64,000 nt of DNA. Source: Frankiales bacterium (lineage in GTDB: Bacteria; Actinomycetota; Actinomycetes; S36-B12; CAIYMF01). Positions 7,015-17,052 of this stretch are shown piece by piece (within the stretch, counting starts at the first letter, position 1; each line of letters starts with the position of its first letter). The position numbers and the translations under genes are program-made. Where the stretch lies: NCBI GenBank assembly GCA_016125335.1, contig WGLY01000010.1:1-64000 (forward strand). The letters are read 5' to 3'. The notes beneath the pieces are model-generated. The model was not told the DNA's origin. It saw only the letters and a program-made list of their open reading frames with translations, and ran no database searches.

Positions 7015-8433
7015 TCAGGCCGACGCCGTCTCGGGAGCGACCTCGTGCATCGCGTCGAGCACGCCGGACATCACGGCCTGGAGCGTCGCGTTGCCCTGCG
7101 GCGTCCCCGCGCCGAAGCCGTACATGGCACCGGACTTCGCCGGCTCGCCGTGGTGCTCCTGCGCGTACGCCACCGCCACGCGCAGCGCGTCGAGGAACCG
7201 CTCGGCCGTGCCCGGCGCGGTGTTGGGCCGGGTGACGCAGAAGTGCAGCGCGGCCGGCAGCTGGAGCGAGTTCATCCGCCAGCCCTGGTCCTTGAGCGAG
7301 TCGTTCACCAGGTAGATGTCCAGCGCCGCCTCGTCGGCCGCCTTGAAGGCCACGAGGAACGTCGGGTCGCCGATCACCTCGAGCTCGGGCACCGAGGTGC
7401 GGATGCCCACGCTGATCGCCGACGCCGTGCGCATGATGTCGTCGGCGGCCGCGAGGTAGCCGGACTCACCCGTCGCGAGCAGCGCGGCGTAGGTCGAGGC
7501 GATGATGCCGCCGCTGCGCGAGCCGGCCAGCCCGGGTGAGAGGTAGAGGCCGCCGGGCCAGTCCGGGTAGGTGAAGTACTGGTGCTTGCGCAGGTCCTTG
7601 CTGCGGTAGAGCAGCACGCTCGAGCCCTTGAGCGCGTAACCGTACTTGTGCGTGTCGGCCGAGATGCTGGTGACGCCGGGCACGCGGAAGTCCCACAGCG
7701 GCACGTCGTAGCCCAGGCGCTCCACCCACGGCAGCAGCCACCCGCCGAGGCAGCCGTCCACGTGCAGGCCCAGGCCGCGGCTCTGCGCCAGCTCGGCGAT
7801 CGCCTCGATGGGGTCGATGAGCCCGTGCGCGTAGTTGGCGGCGCTGCCCACGAGCGCGATCGTCTGGTCGTCGATGAGCCCGGCCATGGCGTCGACGTCG
7901 GCGACGTAGCCCTCGGACAGCGGGGCGTGGCGCACCTCGATGCCCATCCAGTGCGCGCCCTTGTCGAGCGCGACGTGCGCGGTCACCGGCATCACGACGT
8001 TGGGCCGGGTGACGCCGCGGGTCTCGCGCGCCTGCTCGCGGTAGGAGTAGAGCGCGGTGATGAGGCTCTCCGAGCCGCCGCTGGTGACGACGCCGACGCC
8101 CGTGCCGTGCAGCAGGTCCGAGGTCATGGCGACGATCTCGCCCTCGAACTTGGTCGCGCTCGGGTACATGTCGCGCTGGAGCACGTTGGCGTGGCTGAAG
8201 AGGCTGAACACCTCGCCGAGGAACGCGTAGTGGTCGTGGTCGCCGCTGTAGAGGCTGCCGCTCACCGTGCCCTGGTCGCCCTGCGCGTCCTCGCGGTGCG
8301 CCATGTCGGCGATCTCGGCCAGCAGCCGGCCGCGCTCCACCGGCTCCGCGGGCAGCCGGCGGAACGCCTCCGTGCTGCGCCGGTAGGGCCAGAACCCGTC
8401 GAGCATCTCCTCGAGGCCGGCGTCGTCGCTCAT
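7015..8433 (-). CDS. PLP-dependent lyase, sphingosine-1-phosphate lyase / group II decarboxylase family
   Basis: The 472-aa protein is a fold-type I PLP enzyme. Seen: the cofactor ring contacts GVVTSGGSESLITAL, the Asp region LGLHVDGCLGGW, and the Schiff-base lysine in ISADTHKYGYALKG. The SADTHKYG box and overall length fit the sphingosine-1-phosphate lyase branch, which cleaves phosphorylated amino alcohols by retro-aldol reaction. There is no N-terminal membrane anchor, unlike eukaryotic S1P lyase. Its ATG overlaps the tetR stop (ATGA) and the kinase gene follows after 1 nt. A role as lyase on a kinase-made phospho-amino-polyol is inference. Confidence 0.8.
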   Translation of the reverse strand: MSDDAGLEEMLDGFWPYRRSTEAFRRLPAEPVERGRLLAEIADMAHREDAQGDQGTVSGSLYSGDHDHYAFLGEVFSLFSHANVLQRDMYPSATKFEGEIVAMTSDLLHGTGVGVVTSGGSESLITALYSYREQARETRGVTRPNVVMPVTAHVALDKGAHWMGIEVRHAPLSEGYVADVDAMAGLIDDQTIALVGSAANYAHGLIDPIEAIAELAQSRGLGLHVDGCLGGWLLPWVERLGYDVPLWDFRVPGVTSISADTHKYGYALKGSSVLLYRSKDLRKHQYFTYPDWPGGLYLSPGLAGSRSGGIIASTYAALLATGESGYLAAADDIMRTASAISVGIRTSVPELEVIGDPTFLVAFKAADEAALDIYLVNDSLKDQGWRMNSLQLPAALHFCVTRPNTAPGTAERFLDALRVAVAYAQEHHGEPAKSGAMYGFGAGTPQGNATLQAVMSGVLDAMHEVAPETASA

Positions 8434-9092
8434 GCGTGCTCCTTGGTCGGGGTCCTGGTGGTGCGACGGGCGGACGGCGCGTGCCGGGCCCGGGACGGCG
8501 GGGGCGCGACCGCGATGCCGTCGAGCATGCGGTCCATGGCGCGGGTGGCCTCGGCGGCCGCCCGCGCGGGGCGGGACGCGCCGATGACGTGCGCGCCGAG
8601 CTCGCGGGTGGCGCCGTAGACGGCGGCTGCCTGAAGGGCGGTGTCGCACGGCGCGATCTCGCCGGCGGCGAGCGCGGCGTCGAGCGCCTCGCGCATGCGC
8701 CGGAACGAGCGGCCCGAGCCGCCCACGCTCTGCGCCCACTCCTGGTCCGGCACCACGCGCGGCGCGTCCCGCACCACCACGCTGGCGAAGTCGGGCTGCG
8801 TGCACAGCCGCAGGTACACCGCGATGCCCGCGCGCAGCGCCGCCAGCGGCGAGCGCGTGCCGTCGATGCGGTCGAGCTCCGCGTGCAGCGCGGAGTCGAC
8901 GTCGTCGTAGACGGCGGCGAACAGCTCGGCCTTGCCGCCCGGGAAGTAGTGGTAGAGCGCGCCGCGGGCCATCCCGGCCCGGCGCAGCACCTCGGCCACG
9001 GTGGTGGCGTCGTAGCCCGACTCGGTGAAGCAGGCGCGGGCGGCGGCGACCAGCGCGGCGCGCGAGGCCTCCGCCTGCTGCTGCCGGGTCAC
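8430..9092 (-). CDS. TetR-family transcriptional regulator
   Basis: The 220-aa protein has an N-terminal TetR HTH at about residues 12-58 (AACFTESGYDATTV-type, then GMARGALYHYFPGGKAELF) and a helical C-terminal ligand domain. The last ~35 residues are basic and Pro/Arg-rich. The start is a GTG at 9092. A TAGCGT hexamer 6 nt upstream without a Shine-Dalgarno implies a leaderless transcript. It is the first gene of the tetR-lyase-kinase operon, overlapping the lyase by ATGA. The palindrome at 9109-9129 in its promoter suggests it represses itself and the operon. Confidence 0.88.
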   Translation of the reverse strand: MTRQQQAEASRAALVAAARACFTESGYDATTVAEVLRRAGMARGALYHYFPGGKAELFAAVYDDVDSALHAELDRIDGTRSPLAALRAGIAVYLRLCTQPDFASVVVRDAPRVVPDQEWAQSVGGSGRSFRRMREALDAALAAGEIAPCDTALQAAAVYGATRELGAHVIGASRPARAAAEATRAMDRMLDGIAVAPPPSRARHAPSARRTTRTPTKEHA

Positions 9093-9129
9093 CCGGCGAC
9101 GCTAACCCGTTGACCGACCGTCGGTCAAC
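9093..9129 (-). promoter_or_regulatory. Promoter and TetR-type operator of the tetR-lyase-kinase operon
   Basis: The palindrome at 9109-9129 has 9-bp arms (GTTGACCGA / TCGGTCAAC) around CCG. On the minus strand a -35 TTGACC is contained in it, then an 18-nt spacer, then -10 TAGCGT and a GTG start 6 nt later. An operator that overlaps the -35 and spacer would block RNA polymerase when bound. Confidence 0.75.
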
Positions 9130-9135
9130 GAACTC

Positions 9136-9615
9136 TCAGTCGGTGCGGCCCTTCACGCGCCGGCCCATCTCGCGGGCGATCATGCGCTTGTTGTCGCGCT
9201 CGGCGATGCTCTGCCGCTTGTCGTAGCTCTTCTTGCCGCGGGCGAGCGCGATCTCGACCTTCGCGTAGCCGTTCTTGAAGTACAGCGAGAGCGGCACGAG
9301 GGTGAGGCCGCCCTCCTTGGTCTTGCCGATGAGCTTGCTGATCTCGTCCTTGCGCAGCAGCAGCTTGCGGGCGCGGCGCGGCGCGTGGTTGGTCCAGGTG
9401 CCCTGGGAGTACTCGGGGATGTGGACGTTGTGCAGCCACACCTCGCCGTCCTTCACCTGGGCGAAGCCGTCGACGAGCGACGCGCGGCCGGCGCGCAGCG
9501 CCTTCACCTCGGTGCCGGTGAGCACGAGGCCGGCCTCGTAGGTGGCCTCGATGTGGTAGTCGTGGCGCGCCTTCTTGTTCTGGGCCACGTACTTCGTGCC
9601 CTGCTCGCGTGCCAT
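9136..9615 (-). CDS. smpB: SsrA-binding protein SmpB
   Basis: The 159-aa protein matches SmpB in length and sequence: [48 protein letters not shown] and a basic C-terminal tail (KGRTD end) that enters the mRNA channel. It binds the tRNA-like domain of tmRNA and delivers it to stalled ribosomes. The gene follows the S41 protease gene by 3 nt, so they probably share a transcript. The ssrA gene lies 4.4 kb to the left on the same strand. Confidence 0.98.
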   Translation of the reverse strand: MAREQGTKYVAQNKKARHDYHIEATYEAGLVLTGTEVKALRAGRASLVDGFAQVKDGEVWLHNVHIPEYSQGTWTNHAPRRARKLLLRKDEISKLIGKTKEGGLTLVPLSLYFKNGYAKVEIALARGKKSYDKRQSIAERDNKRMIAREMGRRVKGRTD

Positions 9616-9618
9616 GCC

Positions 9619-10806
9619 TCAGCCCCGCTGCGCCGTGTCGCTGGCGGCGACGAGGCCGCGCAGCACCTCGAGCGCGCGCTGCTCGGCGGTGGCCGCGCCG
9701 GCGCGGTCGCTCACCAGGATGTCGGGCTCGATGCCCACGCCCTCGAGCGAGCGGCCCGAGGGCAGCAGGTAGCGGCCCACGGTGAGCTCGATGGCCGAGC
9801 CGTCCGAGAGGGTGCTGGGCTCCTGCACGGTGCCCTTGCCGAAGGTGCGCGAGCCCACGATCACCGCGCGGTTGCGGTCCTGGAGCGCCCCGGCGACCAC
9901 CTCGGCCGCGCTGGCCGTGCCGCCGTCGACGAGCACCACCACCGGCACGGTGGTGTCGCCGCCGCCGAGGGCGTCGAGGTGGTGCACCGGCTCGCCGCGC
10001 TTCTCATAGGACACCACGGCGCCGCCGTCGAGGAAGGCGCTGGCCACCTCGACCGCCTCGGTGAGCAGGCCGCCGGGGTTGGAGCGCAGGTCGAGCACGA
10101 CGCCGTTGAGGGGCTGCTGGTCGGTGGCCTCGATGGCCTTGCGCACGGCCGCGCCCACGCCGCGGGTGAACGCCGCGATGCGCACGACGTCGACCCCGCC
10201 GGTGAGCCGGGTGACGACGACGTCGTCGTTGGACAGCGAGCCGCGGGTGACGGTGAGCGAGCGGGGCTCGCCGTCGCGCACGACCACCAGCGACACCCGG
10301 GTACCGGGGTCGCCGCGCAGGGTGGAGGCCACCGCGCCGAGCGAGAGGTCGGCGACCGGTGCGCCGGCCACGGACAGGATGCGGTCGCCGGCGACCAGCC
10401 CGGCCAGCGCCGCGGGCGAGCCACTCTGCACGCTGCCGATGTACACCTGGCTGTCCTGGCCCTGGCGCAGCCACACGCCGATGCCGGAGTAGCGGCCGTC
10501 GAGGCCCTGCTGGAACGACGTGACGTCGCTCTGCTGGTAGTACGCCGACCAGCGGTCGCCGAGGGCCTTGAGCATCCCCTCGACCGCGGCCTGGTCGAGC
10601 TGGGTCTGCGACACCGGGTGCTGGGCGTCGGCCATGATCTTGGCCGCGGCCTCGTCGAGCACGCTGGGCGGCGCCGTCGCCGCCTGCTCCTGCGGCCGCG
10701 AGCCCACCACGCCGGTCAGCACGCCCCCGGCGTACGCCACCAGCACGAGCGCGACGACGAGGGCTGCTCGTCCGGCTCGGCGCAGGGGCGGCGACGGGGT
10801 GGACAC
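9619..10806 (-). CDS. S41-family C-terminal processing peptidase with PDZ domain
   Basis: The 395-aa protein has an N-terminal membrane anchor (about 12-36), a PDZ domain (about 110-190: GIGVWL, GSPAALAGLVAGDRILSVAG) and the S41 catalytic core. The nucleophile is Ser in DGGTASAAEVVAGAL and the general base Lys is in TFGKGTVQEP. CtpA-type proteases cleave secreted or envelope proteins at the C-terminus. The GTG start at 10806 lies 8 nt after TAGACT (10815-10820) with no Shine-Dalgarno, so a leaderless mRNA is likely. It is followed directly by smpB. Its position between FtsEX/M23 and smpB is common in actinobacteria. Confidence 0.93.
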   Translation of the reverse strand: MSTPSPPLRRAGRAALVVALVLVAYAGGVLTGVVGSRPQEQAATAPPSVLDEAAAKIMADAQHPVSQTQLDQAAVEGMLKALGDRWSAYYQQSDVTSFQQGLDGRYSGIGVWLRQGQDSQVYIGSVQSGSPAALAGLVAGDRILSVAGAPVADLSLGAVASTLRGDPGTRVSLVVVRDGEPRSLTVTRGSLSNDDVVVTRLTGGVDVVRIAAFTRGVGAAVRKAIEATDQQPLNGVVLDLRSNPGGLLTEAVEVASAFLDGGAVVSYEKRGEPVHHLDALGGGDTTVPVVVLVDGGTASAAEVVAGALQDRNRAVIVGSRTFGKGTVQEPSTLSDGSAIELTVGRYLLPSGRSLEGVGIEPDILVSDRAGAATAEQRALEVLRGLVAASDTAQRG

Positions 10807-10814
10807 GGGGGACG

Positions 10815-10820
10815 AGTCTA
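10815..10820 (-). promoter_or_regulatory. Probable -10 element of the S41 protease-smpB unit
   Basis: Minus-strand TAGACT ends 8 nt before the GTG start at 10806. It fits the TANNNT -10 consensus of actinobacterial housekeeping promoters and suggests transcription starts at or near the start codon. No strong -35 is seen. Confidence 0.45.
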
Positions 10821-11009
10821 GGTCGTGCCACCCCCGACGGGCGCCGACGTTGCCCGCTGCGCGGGCGGGCTCACCCTCCAGTGGAGGCTTCGGGTCGCCG
10901 CCGCGTCGCGGTCAGCGGACGCCGGGCCGCCCGGTGGGGGTCACGGCCGGGGCCGCGACCGGGTGTCGGGAGCCGCCGGCGCGGGCCGGGCGACCCGGGC
11001 ACGGCAGCG

Positions 11010-12272
11010 TCAGGACCAGCAGGGCACCGGCACGCGCGGGGAGCCGAACCAGCCCATGGGGTCGTAGGGCACGCCGTTGACGTGCACCTCGAAGTGCAGG
11101 TGCGGGCCGGTCACCCACCCGGTGGCGCCGACGTAGCCGATCACCTGGCCCTTGGCCACCACCTGGCCCACGTGCACGGTGGTGCTCGACTGGTGCGCGT
11201 ACATCGTGGAGAGCGCGCCGCCGTGGCTGATCACCGTGTGCAGCCCGTAGGCACCGTAGTTGAGCACCTCGATCACCGTGCCCGCGGCGGCCGCGTGGAT
11301 GGGCGTGCCGTAGGCGCCGTGGATGTCCAGGCCGGTGTGGCACGAGCGGTAGCCGTACACCGGGTGCACCCGCCAGCCGACCCCGCCGACGACGTAGGCG
11401 CCGGGGATGGGCCACATGAGCGAGCCGGTGGGCGTGGCGGACGAGCTGCCGCCGCTGGAGGCGTGCGCGGCCGCGGCTCGCCGCTCGAGCTCGGCGAGGC
11501 GCTTCTGCTCCTTCTTCAGCGACAGGTACTGCTTCTTGACCTTCGCCTTCTCGCGCGCGGCCACGGCCAGCGCGTCGGCGCGCTCGGCCACCAGCGCGTC
11601 GACCGACGCCTTGGCCGCCTTGGCCTTCTCGGCCGCCGTCGCCGCCCGCTCGAGGGCCGCCTGCGCTGCGGCCGCCGCCGCGGTGGCCCGGGTCTGCGCC
11701 TGCTGCGCCTGCACGTTCGCGAGGGCGACCGCGGCCTTGGCGGCCTCGAGGTCGGCCAGGGCGCGGTTCTGCGAGCGGGAGAACGTGCGGATGGCCTCGA
11801 GCTGGTCGGCGAAGTCCGACGGCGACTGCGCCGAGACGATCGCGGCGAGCTCGCTGAACGGGCCCTGGGTGTAGACCGCCCGGGCGAGGTCGCCGATCTG
11901 GCCGTTCATGTCGACGATGCGCTGCCGCGCCGCGACCAGCCGCTGGTGGGCGGTGGCCACCGCGGCGGTGGCCCGCGACCGGGCGACCTCGGCGGCGGCC
12001 GCGGCACGGCGCGCGTCGGTCTGCGCGGTGAGCGCCGCGGCGAGCGCGGCCTCGGCGGCGGGCAGCTGCGTGCGGGCGCGCTGGAGTGCCTCGGCGGCGC
12101 GGGTGACGGCCTTGGACGCCTGGGCCAGGTCGTCCGAGGCGGCGGCGACCTTCTTCTTGATGTCGGTGTCGGCGCCGGCGGGCGAGGCGGTGGGCACGCC
12201 GACGGCGGCCACCACGAGCAGCAGGGCCACGAGCGTGCGCAGGCGCGCGCGCCCGGCACCCGACCCGACCAC
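11010..12272 (-). CDS. Secreted M23/LytM endopeptidase with coiled coil, FtsEX partner type
   Basis: The 420-aa protein has a signal peptide (LRTLVALLLVVAAVGVPTAS, cut near AGA), a long Ala/Lys/Glu-rich coiled coil (about 38-265) and a C-terminal LytM domain (about 285-400). Zinc ligands are visible in SCHTGLDIHG and GPHLHFEVHVNG. This coiled-coil plus M23 layout is that of EnvC and of peptidoglycan hydrolases activated by FtsEX at the septum. ftsX lies 218 bp upstream on the same strand. The GTG start has a strong GAGGAGG site. A four-fold GTGAC array at 12341-12376 precedes it and may place it under MtrA control. Confidence 0.93.
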   Translation of the reverse strand: MVGSGAGRARLRTLVALLLVVAAVGVPTASPAGADTDIKKKVAAASDDLAQASKAVTRAAEALQRARTQLPAAEAALAAALTAQTDARRAAAAAEVARSRATAAVATAHQRLVAARQRIVDMNGQIGDLARAVYTQGPFSELAAIVSAQSPSDFADQLEAIRTFSRSQNRALADLEAAKAAVALANVQAQQAQTRATAAAAAAQAALERAATAAEKAKAAKASVDALVAERADALAVAAREKAKVKKQYLSLKKEQKRLAELERRAAAAHASSGGSSSATPTGSLMWPIPGAYVVGGVGWRVHPVYGYRSCHTGLDIHGAYGTPIHAAAAGTVIEVLNYGAYGLHTVISHGGALSTMYAHQSSTTVHVGQVVAKGQVIGYVGATGWVTGPHLHFEVHVNGVPYDPMGWFGSPRVPVPCWS

Positions 12273-12340
12273 CGCGACCCCTCCTCGGCGACTCGCGGCG
12301 CACCGCGGTCCGGGCCCGTCGGGCAGCCGGCCTGCGGCCT

Positions 12341-12376
12341 GTGACTGCTGTGACGGACGTGACGAATGTGACTCGG
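12341..12376. promoter_or_regulatory. Four tandem 9-bp GTGACNNNN repeats, candidate MtrA sites
   Basis: GTGAC starts at 12341, 12350, 12359 and 12368, an exact 9-nt period. MtrA of actinobacteria is known to bind direct repeats of GTNAC spaced by 9 nt. The array lies 69-104 bp upstream of the M23 endopeptidase start. A minus-strand TACCCT hexamer lies further upstream at about 12386-12391, so bound protein would cover the region just after that promoter. Confidence 0.6.
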
Positions 12377-12489
12377 CTGACCAGGGTAGCCCGAGCCCCG
12401 GCGCGACGAGCGCAGGACAGGCCGGACCGGGCCGAGGTGACGCCGGACGGGTGCCGGGTCGTACGGCCCGCGCCCCCGGACCGGCGGCG

Positions 12490-13398
12490 TCAGACGCGCA
12501 GGTAGCGGCGCAGGGAGAGGAACGCGGTGAGCGCGGCGAGCACGATGCCGAGCACGAACAGCGACACCGAGGCGTTGATGATCGCGTCCCAGCCCACGAA
12601 CGGGGTGATGGTGAACTGCGGACTCAGCACGCGGTCGATGAGGATCGCCTTGACGCCGATGAGCGAGAGGGAGGCCACCCCTGCGCCGAGGGCCGCGCCG
12701 ACGGCGGCCTCGAGCAGGAACGGCATCTGGATGTAGAAGTTGCTCGCGCCGACCAGTCGCATGATGCCGGTCTCGCGTCTGCGGTTGAACGCGGCGACCC
12801 GCATGGCGTTGGCGATGAGCAGGACCGTCACCAGGATCATCGATCCGGCGATGAGCAGCGCGAGCTTCTGGAGGCCGCCGAGCACCTGGAAGAACTTGTC
12901 GAGCAGGCTGCGCTGGTCGACCACGTTGTCGACGCCGGGCCGGCCGGTGAAGGCGTCTGCCACCACCTTGTACTGCGCCGGGTCGGAGAGCTTCACGCGG
13001 AACGACTCGGGCAGCGCGTCCGGGCTGGCGTTCTGCGCGATGGGCGAGTCCTTGAACTGCTGCTGGAACCGCGCGTACGCCTCGGCGCTGGACTCGTAGT
13101 ACACCTGCTCCACCAGCGGGCGCAGCGACTCGAGGTCGGCCGAGATGGCGTCCTTCTGGGCCTGGGTGACCTGGCCACCCGCGCAGCTCGGGGTGTCGGA
13201 GTCCTTGGTGCACAGGAAGATCGAGACCTGCACCTTGTCGTACCAGTAGTCCTTCATCACGTCGACCTGGTCGCGCACGAGCAGCGCGCCGCCGAGCAGC
13301 CCGAGCGACACCGCGAAGGTGATGACGAGCGCGACGGTCATCGTGAGGTTGCGCCGCAGGCCGATGCCGACCTCGGTGAGGATGAGACGGGCGCGCAT
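12490..13398 (-). CDS. ftsX: Cell-division ABC transporter permease-like protein FtsX
   Basis: The 302-aa protein has the FtsX order: N-terminal cytoplasmic piece and TM1 (about 18-40), a large extracellular loop (about 45-165) that contacts a wall hydrolase, then three TM segments (near 175, 225 and 275). The loop holds two cysteines (LCTKDSDTPSCAGG) that could form a disulfide. FtsX with FtsE transmits ATP hydrolysis across the membrane to activate peptidoglycan hydrolases during division. It lies 71 nt after ftsE and upstream of the M23 hydrolase, its likely partner. Confidence 0.96.
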   Translation of the reverse strand: MRARLILTEVGIGLRRNLTMTVALVITFAVSLGLLGGALLVRDQVDVMKDYWYDKVQVSIFLCTKDSDTPSCAGGQVTQAQKDAISADLESLRPLVEQVYYESSAEAYARFQQQFKDSPIAQNASPDALPESFRVKLSDPAQYKVVADAFTGRPGVDNVVDQRSLLDKFFQVLGGLQKLALLIAGSMILVTVLLIANAMRVAAFNRRRETGIMRLVGASNFYIQMPFLLEAAVGAALGAGVASLSLIGVKAILIDRVLSPQFTITPFVGWDAIINASVSLFVLGIVLAALTAFLSLRRYLRV

Positions 13399-13469
13399 GG
13401 GGGGTGCTGGTCCTTACGTCGGCGGTGCGGTCGGTGTGCCGTGGTGGGCGACGGGTGCGGCGGGTGGCG

Positions 13470-14159
13470 CTAGCGGGCGTAGCCGTAGACGCCGCGGCTC
13501 TGGTCGCGCACGAGGTGCCCGCCCTCGAGCTCGATGACGCGCTTGCGCATCTGGTCGACGATGGCGGCGTCGTGCGTGGCCATGACCACGGTGGTGCCGG
13601 TGCGGTTGATGCGGTCGAGCAGCTTCATGATGCCGACCGACGTCGAGGGGTCGAGGTTGCCGGTGGGCTCGTCGGCGATGAGGATCATCGGCCGGTTGAC
13701 GAAGGCGCGGGCCACGGCCACGCGCTGCTGCTCGCCGCCGGAGAGCTCGTCGGGCATGCGGTCGTGCTTGCCCTCGAGCCCGACGAGGTCGAGCACCTCG
13801 GGGACGACCTTGCGGATGTGGCTGGTGGGCCGGCCGATCACCTCGAGGGCGAAGGCGACGTTCTGCGCGACGGTCTTGTTCGGCAGCAGCCGGAAGTCCT
13901 GGAACACCGTGCCCACCTGGCGGCGCAGCGCCGGCACCTTCCACCTCGAGAGGTGGTTGAGGTCCTTGCCGGCCACGTGGATCGACCCGCTGGTGGGCCG
14001 CTCCTCCTTGAGGCACAGCTTGAGGAACGTCGACTTGCCCGAGCCGGAGGCGCCCACCAGGAAGACGAACTCGCCCTTCTCGATCTCCACGCTGACGTCG
14101 TCGAGGGCCGGACGCGCCTGGGTCGCGTACAGCTTGGTGACGTTGTCGAAGCGGATCAC
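13470..14159 (-). CDS. ftsE: Cell-division ATP-binding protein FtsE
   Basis: The 229-aa ABC ATPase shows Walker [10 protein letters not shown], signature [15 protein letters not shown], Walker [14 protein letters not shown] and a switch His in [10 protein letters not shown]. The sequence after the N-terminus ([20 protein letters not shown]) is the usual FtsE form. The GTG start at 14159 has GAGGAG at good spacing. It pairs with FtsX. The order ftsE-ftsX-hydrolase-S41-smpB is conserved gene context in this phylum. Confidence 0.97.
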   Translation of the reverse strand: MIRFDNVTKLYATQARPALDDVSVEIEKGEFVFLVGASGSGKSTFLKLCLKEERPTSGSIHVAGKDLNHLSRWKVPALRRQVGTVFQDFRLLPNKTVAQNVAFALEVIGRPTSHIRKVVPEVLDLVGLEGKHDRMPDELSGGEQQRVAVARAFVNRPMILIADEPTGNLDPSTSVGIMKLLDRINRTGTTVVMATHDAAIVDQMRKRVIELEGGHLVRDQSRGVYGYAR

Positions 14160-14722
14160 AGGCGTGGACTCCTCGGGCGGCGCGGCAGCGCTGGTAGGAC
14201 GACCGCGAGTCTACGTTCCGTTCCCGGCCCCTCCCGCCACCCGCCCGCGGGGCGTGGCGCCGTCGGGGGCGTCCGGAATACGGCGCAGGACCACCGGATG
14301 CCAGGAGCCGACTCGCTGGGCCACCCCAGGGACGTCTCGGGGACGGTCAAGGTTGGGGAAAGGAGGCTCGACCCCGCGTGATCGGCTGGGCACAGCGCGC
14401 GATCAGTGTCACCATGGGCAGGTCCGGTGCCGGCGGAGGACGCCCCGCCCCGTGCCCGCGGAATCTCCGGGGACCGCCGAGCCGGACACGAGGGACGTCG
14501 TCCCCGAGCCCCGTCAGGGGTGTCGCTCGCGCCCGCCGCGACACCCGGCCGACTTCGGTGCGGCACCGGAGCCGACGACGACGCCACCTCGTGCACGAAG
14601 GCGTCGTGTCCCCCCGCGACGCTCCACCTCCGGGTGGGAACGAGGCCCCGGGAACCCCCCGTCCCGGGGCCTCGGCATGTGCGGCCCCGGCCGTGCGCAG
14701 GTGGGCGCGCGGCCCGGTGGGT
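14160..14722. other. ftsE-prfB intergenic region
   Basis: Apart from the terminator at 14641-14674, no gene is supported. The promoter of the ftsEX operon must lie here; TTGACC occurs at about 14348-14353 on the minus strand, but a matching -10 is not obvious. A plus-strand AAAGGAGG followed by GTG at 14378 leads into a frame that runs antisense through prfB with poor composition, so it is not called. Confidence 0.4.
14641..14674. terminator. GC-rich hairpin terminator downstream of prfB
   Basis: Perfect 13-bp arms at 14641-14653 (CGAGGCCCCGGGA) and 14662-14674 with an 8-nt loop lie 49 bp beyond the prfB stop. There is no T-tract, as is common for actinobacterial terminators. Confidence 0.7.
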
Positions 14723-15829
<1,107 letters not shown>

Positions 15830-16071
15830 GTCGTAGAGGGTAGTCGCCCAGGCTGGGTCGACCGAACGGACGATCCTGCCCTGCCCGGCGGCCCCCTCCC
15901 CCGCACGAGACGCGCCCGACCCCCCGAATTGCGGGGGTTCGCAACGCCGGGGGCCTCGGCCATGGTGGGTGACGTCCGTACGCACGGGGTGACGCCGTCG
16001 ACCGACGGCCGGCCGGACCCGGCCCCACCGCATGCAGCGGCGGTCCGCGCGACCGCTCGGAGAGGGAGAGC

Positions 16072-16989
16072 ATGACCACGACCCGGCGACGAGTCGCCCT
16101 TGCCCTGACGGCGGCCGCGTCCGCCGGCACCGTCCTGCTGGGCGCCGCGCCCGCCGGAGCGGCGGCCGCGCCGGCCTGGCCCAGCACCGGCCGCGTGCCG
16201 ACCGGCTGCGACCCGGGCGTGGTGTTCACCAATCCGACGGCCGACACCTGGACCTACCAGTTCTACGACCACACCACGCCGCAGATCACCTCGGCGCGGG
16301 TGTCGTCCGGGTCGCGCAACCTCACCGTGCTCAAGCCGACCGGCGCGCGCGTGGTGGTGAGCGTGACGGCGTCCGACCCGTGCAGCGGCGTGGGCAGCGT
16401 GCTGGTGGACATCGCCCGCGACGGCTCGATCGGCAGCCTCGGCGGCGCGCTGTCGCCTGCCTCCACCAACGCTTTCGCCGGCGGCTGGACCAAGTCGCTG
16501 GGCACCCTGCACCCCGACGACGCCGGCGTGTACACGGTGCCGGTCGCGGTGGTGGCGCACCGCTACGACGACTTCACCCTCGACCAGGACTTCCGGATGG
16601 TCACCCACGGCTCGGCCGCGGGCACCGACACGGTGACCGGTTCGTGGGCGCTGTCGAAGTCCTACATCCTGCGCTACACCACGCTGTCGAGCTCGGCGCC
16701 GACGTCGATCTCGCGCGGCACCACGGCGACCGCGCGCGGCGTCATCAAGTTCGCCACCAATGCCGGCTACAACAACGGCAACGGCGAGAAGGTGCTCGTG
16801 CAGGTGCGCACCGGCACCAGCGGCCGGTGGTACACCAAGGCGACCCGCTACCCGCGCAGCGGCGGGCGGTTCTCCTACTCCTTCAAGCCCTCCCGCACCT
16901 CGCAGGTGCGGTTCGTGCACCCGACCGACCTCGGCGGCCGCCACACCGCGATGTCGGTCTCCGCGGTGAGGACGATCGTCGTCCGCTGA
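16072..16989 (+). CDS. Secreted protein of unknown function
   Basis: The 305-aa protein has a clear Sec/Tat-like signal peptide: [20 protein letters not shown] and a cleavage region near [11 protein letters not shown] (about 30-38). The ATG start has GGAGAGGGAGA upstream. The mature part is Ser/Thr/Tyr-rich and beta-like. Its C-terminal ~100 residues ([18 protein letters not shown], then [20 protein letters not shown]) resemble Ig-like repeats of actinobacterial surface proteins. No catalytic motif is seen. It is divergent from prfB and convergent with the lipoprotein gene. Confidence 0.75.
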   Translation: MTTTRRRVALALTAAASAGTVLLGAAPAGAAAAPAWPSTGRVPTGCDPGVVFTNPTADTWTYQFYDHTTPQITSARVSSGSRNLTVLKPTGARVVVSVTASDPCSGVGSVLVDIARDGSIGSLGGALSPASTNAFAGGWTKSLGTLHPDDAGVYTVPVAVVAHRYDDFTLDQDFRMVTHGSAAGTDTVTGSWALSKSYILRYTTLSSSAPTSISRGTTATARGVIKFATNAGYNNGNGEKVLVQVRTGTSGRWYTKATRYPRSGGRFSYSFKPSRTSQVRFVHPTDLGGRHTAMSVSAVRTIVVR

Positions 16990-17003
16990 CCCACCCCGAA
17001 GAC

Positions 17004-17036
17004 GAGGCGGCCGGAGCCGGGGGGCCCGGCCGCCTC
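17004..17036. terminator. Bidirectional hairpin terminator
   Basis: Perfect 11-bp arms, GAGGCGGCCGG at 17004-17014 and its complement at 17026-17036, sit between two convergent genes ending at 16989 and 17053. Confidence 0.75.
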
Positions 17037-17052
17037 GCCCTGTCCCGCTCGG

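Noticed and set aside
4722-7235. 837-codon plus-strand frame over the FGGY kinase gene
   Set aside because: It spans several genes in an antisense frame, is Arg/His-rich and has no recognisable domain.
14378-14722. Plus-strand AAAGGAGG followed by GTG, suggesting a gene between ftsE and prfB
   Set aside because: The frame has Pro/Arg-rich composition and continues antisense through prfB. The ribosome-site match alone is weak evidence.
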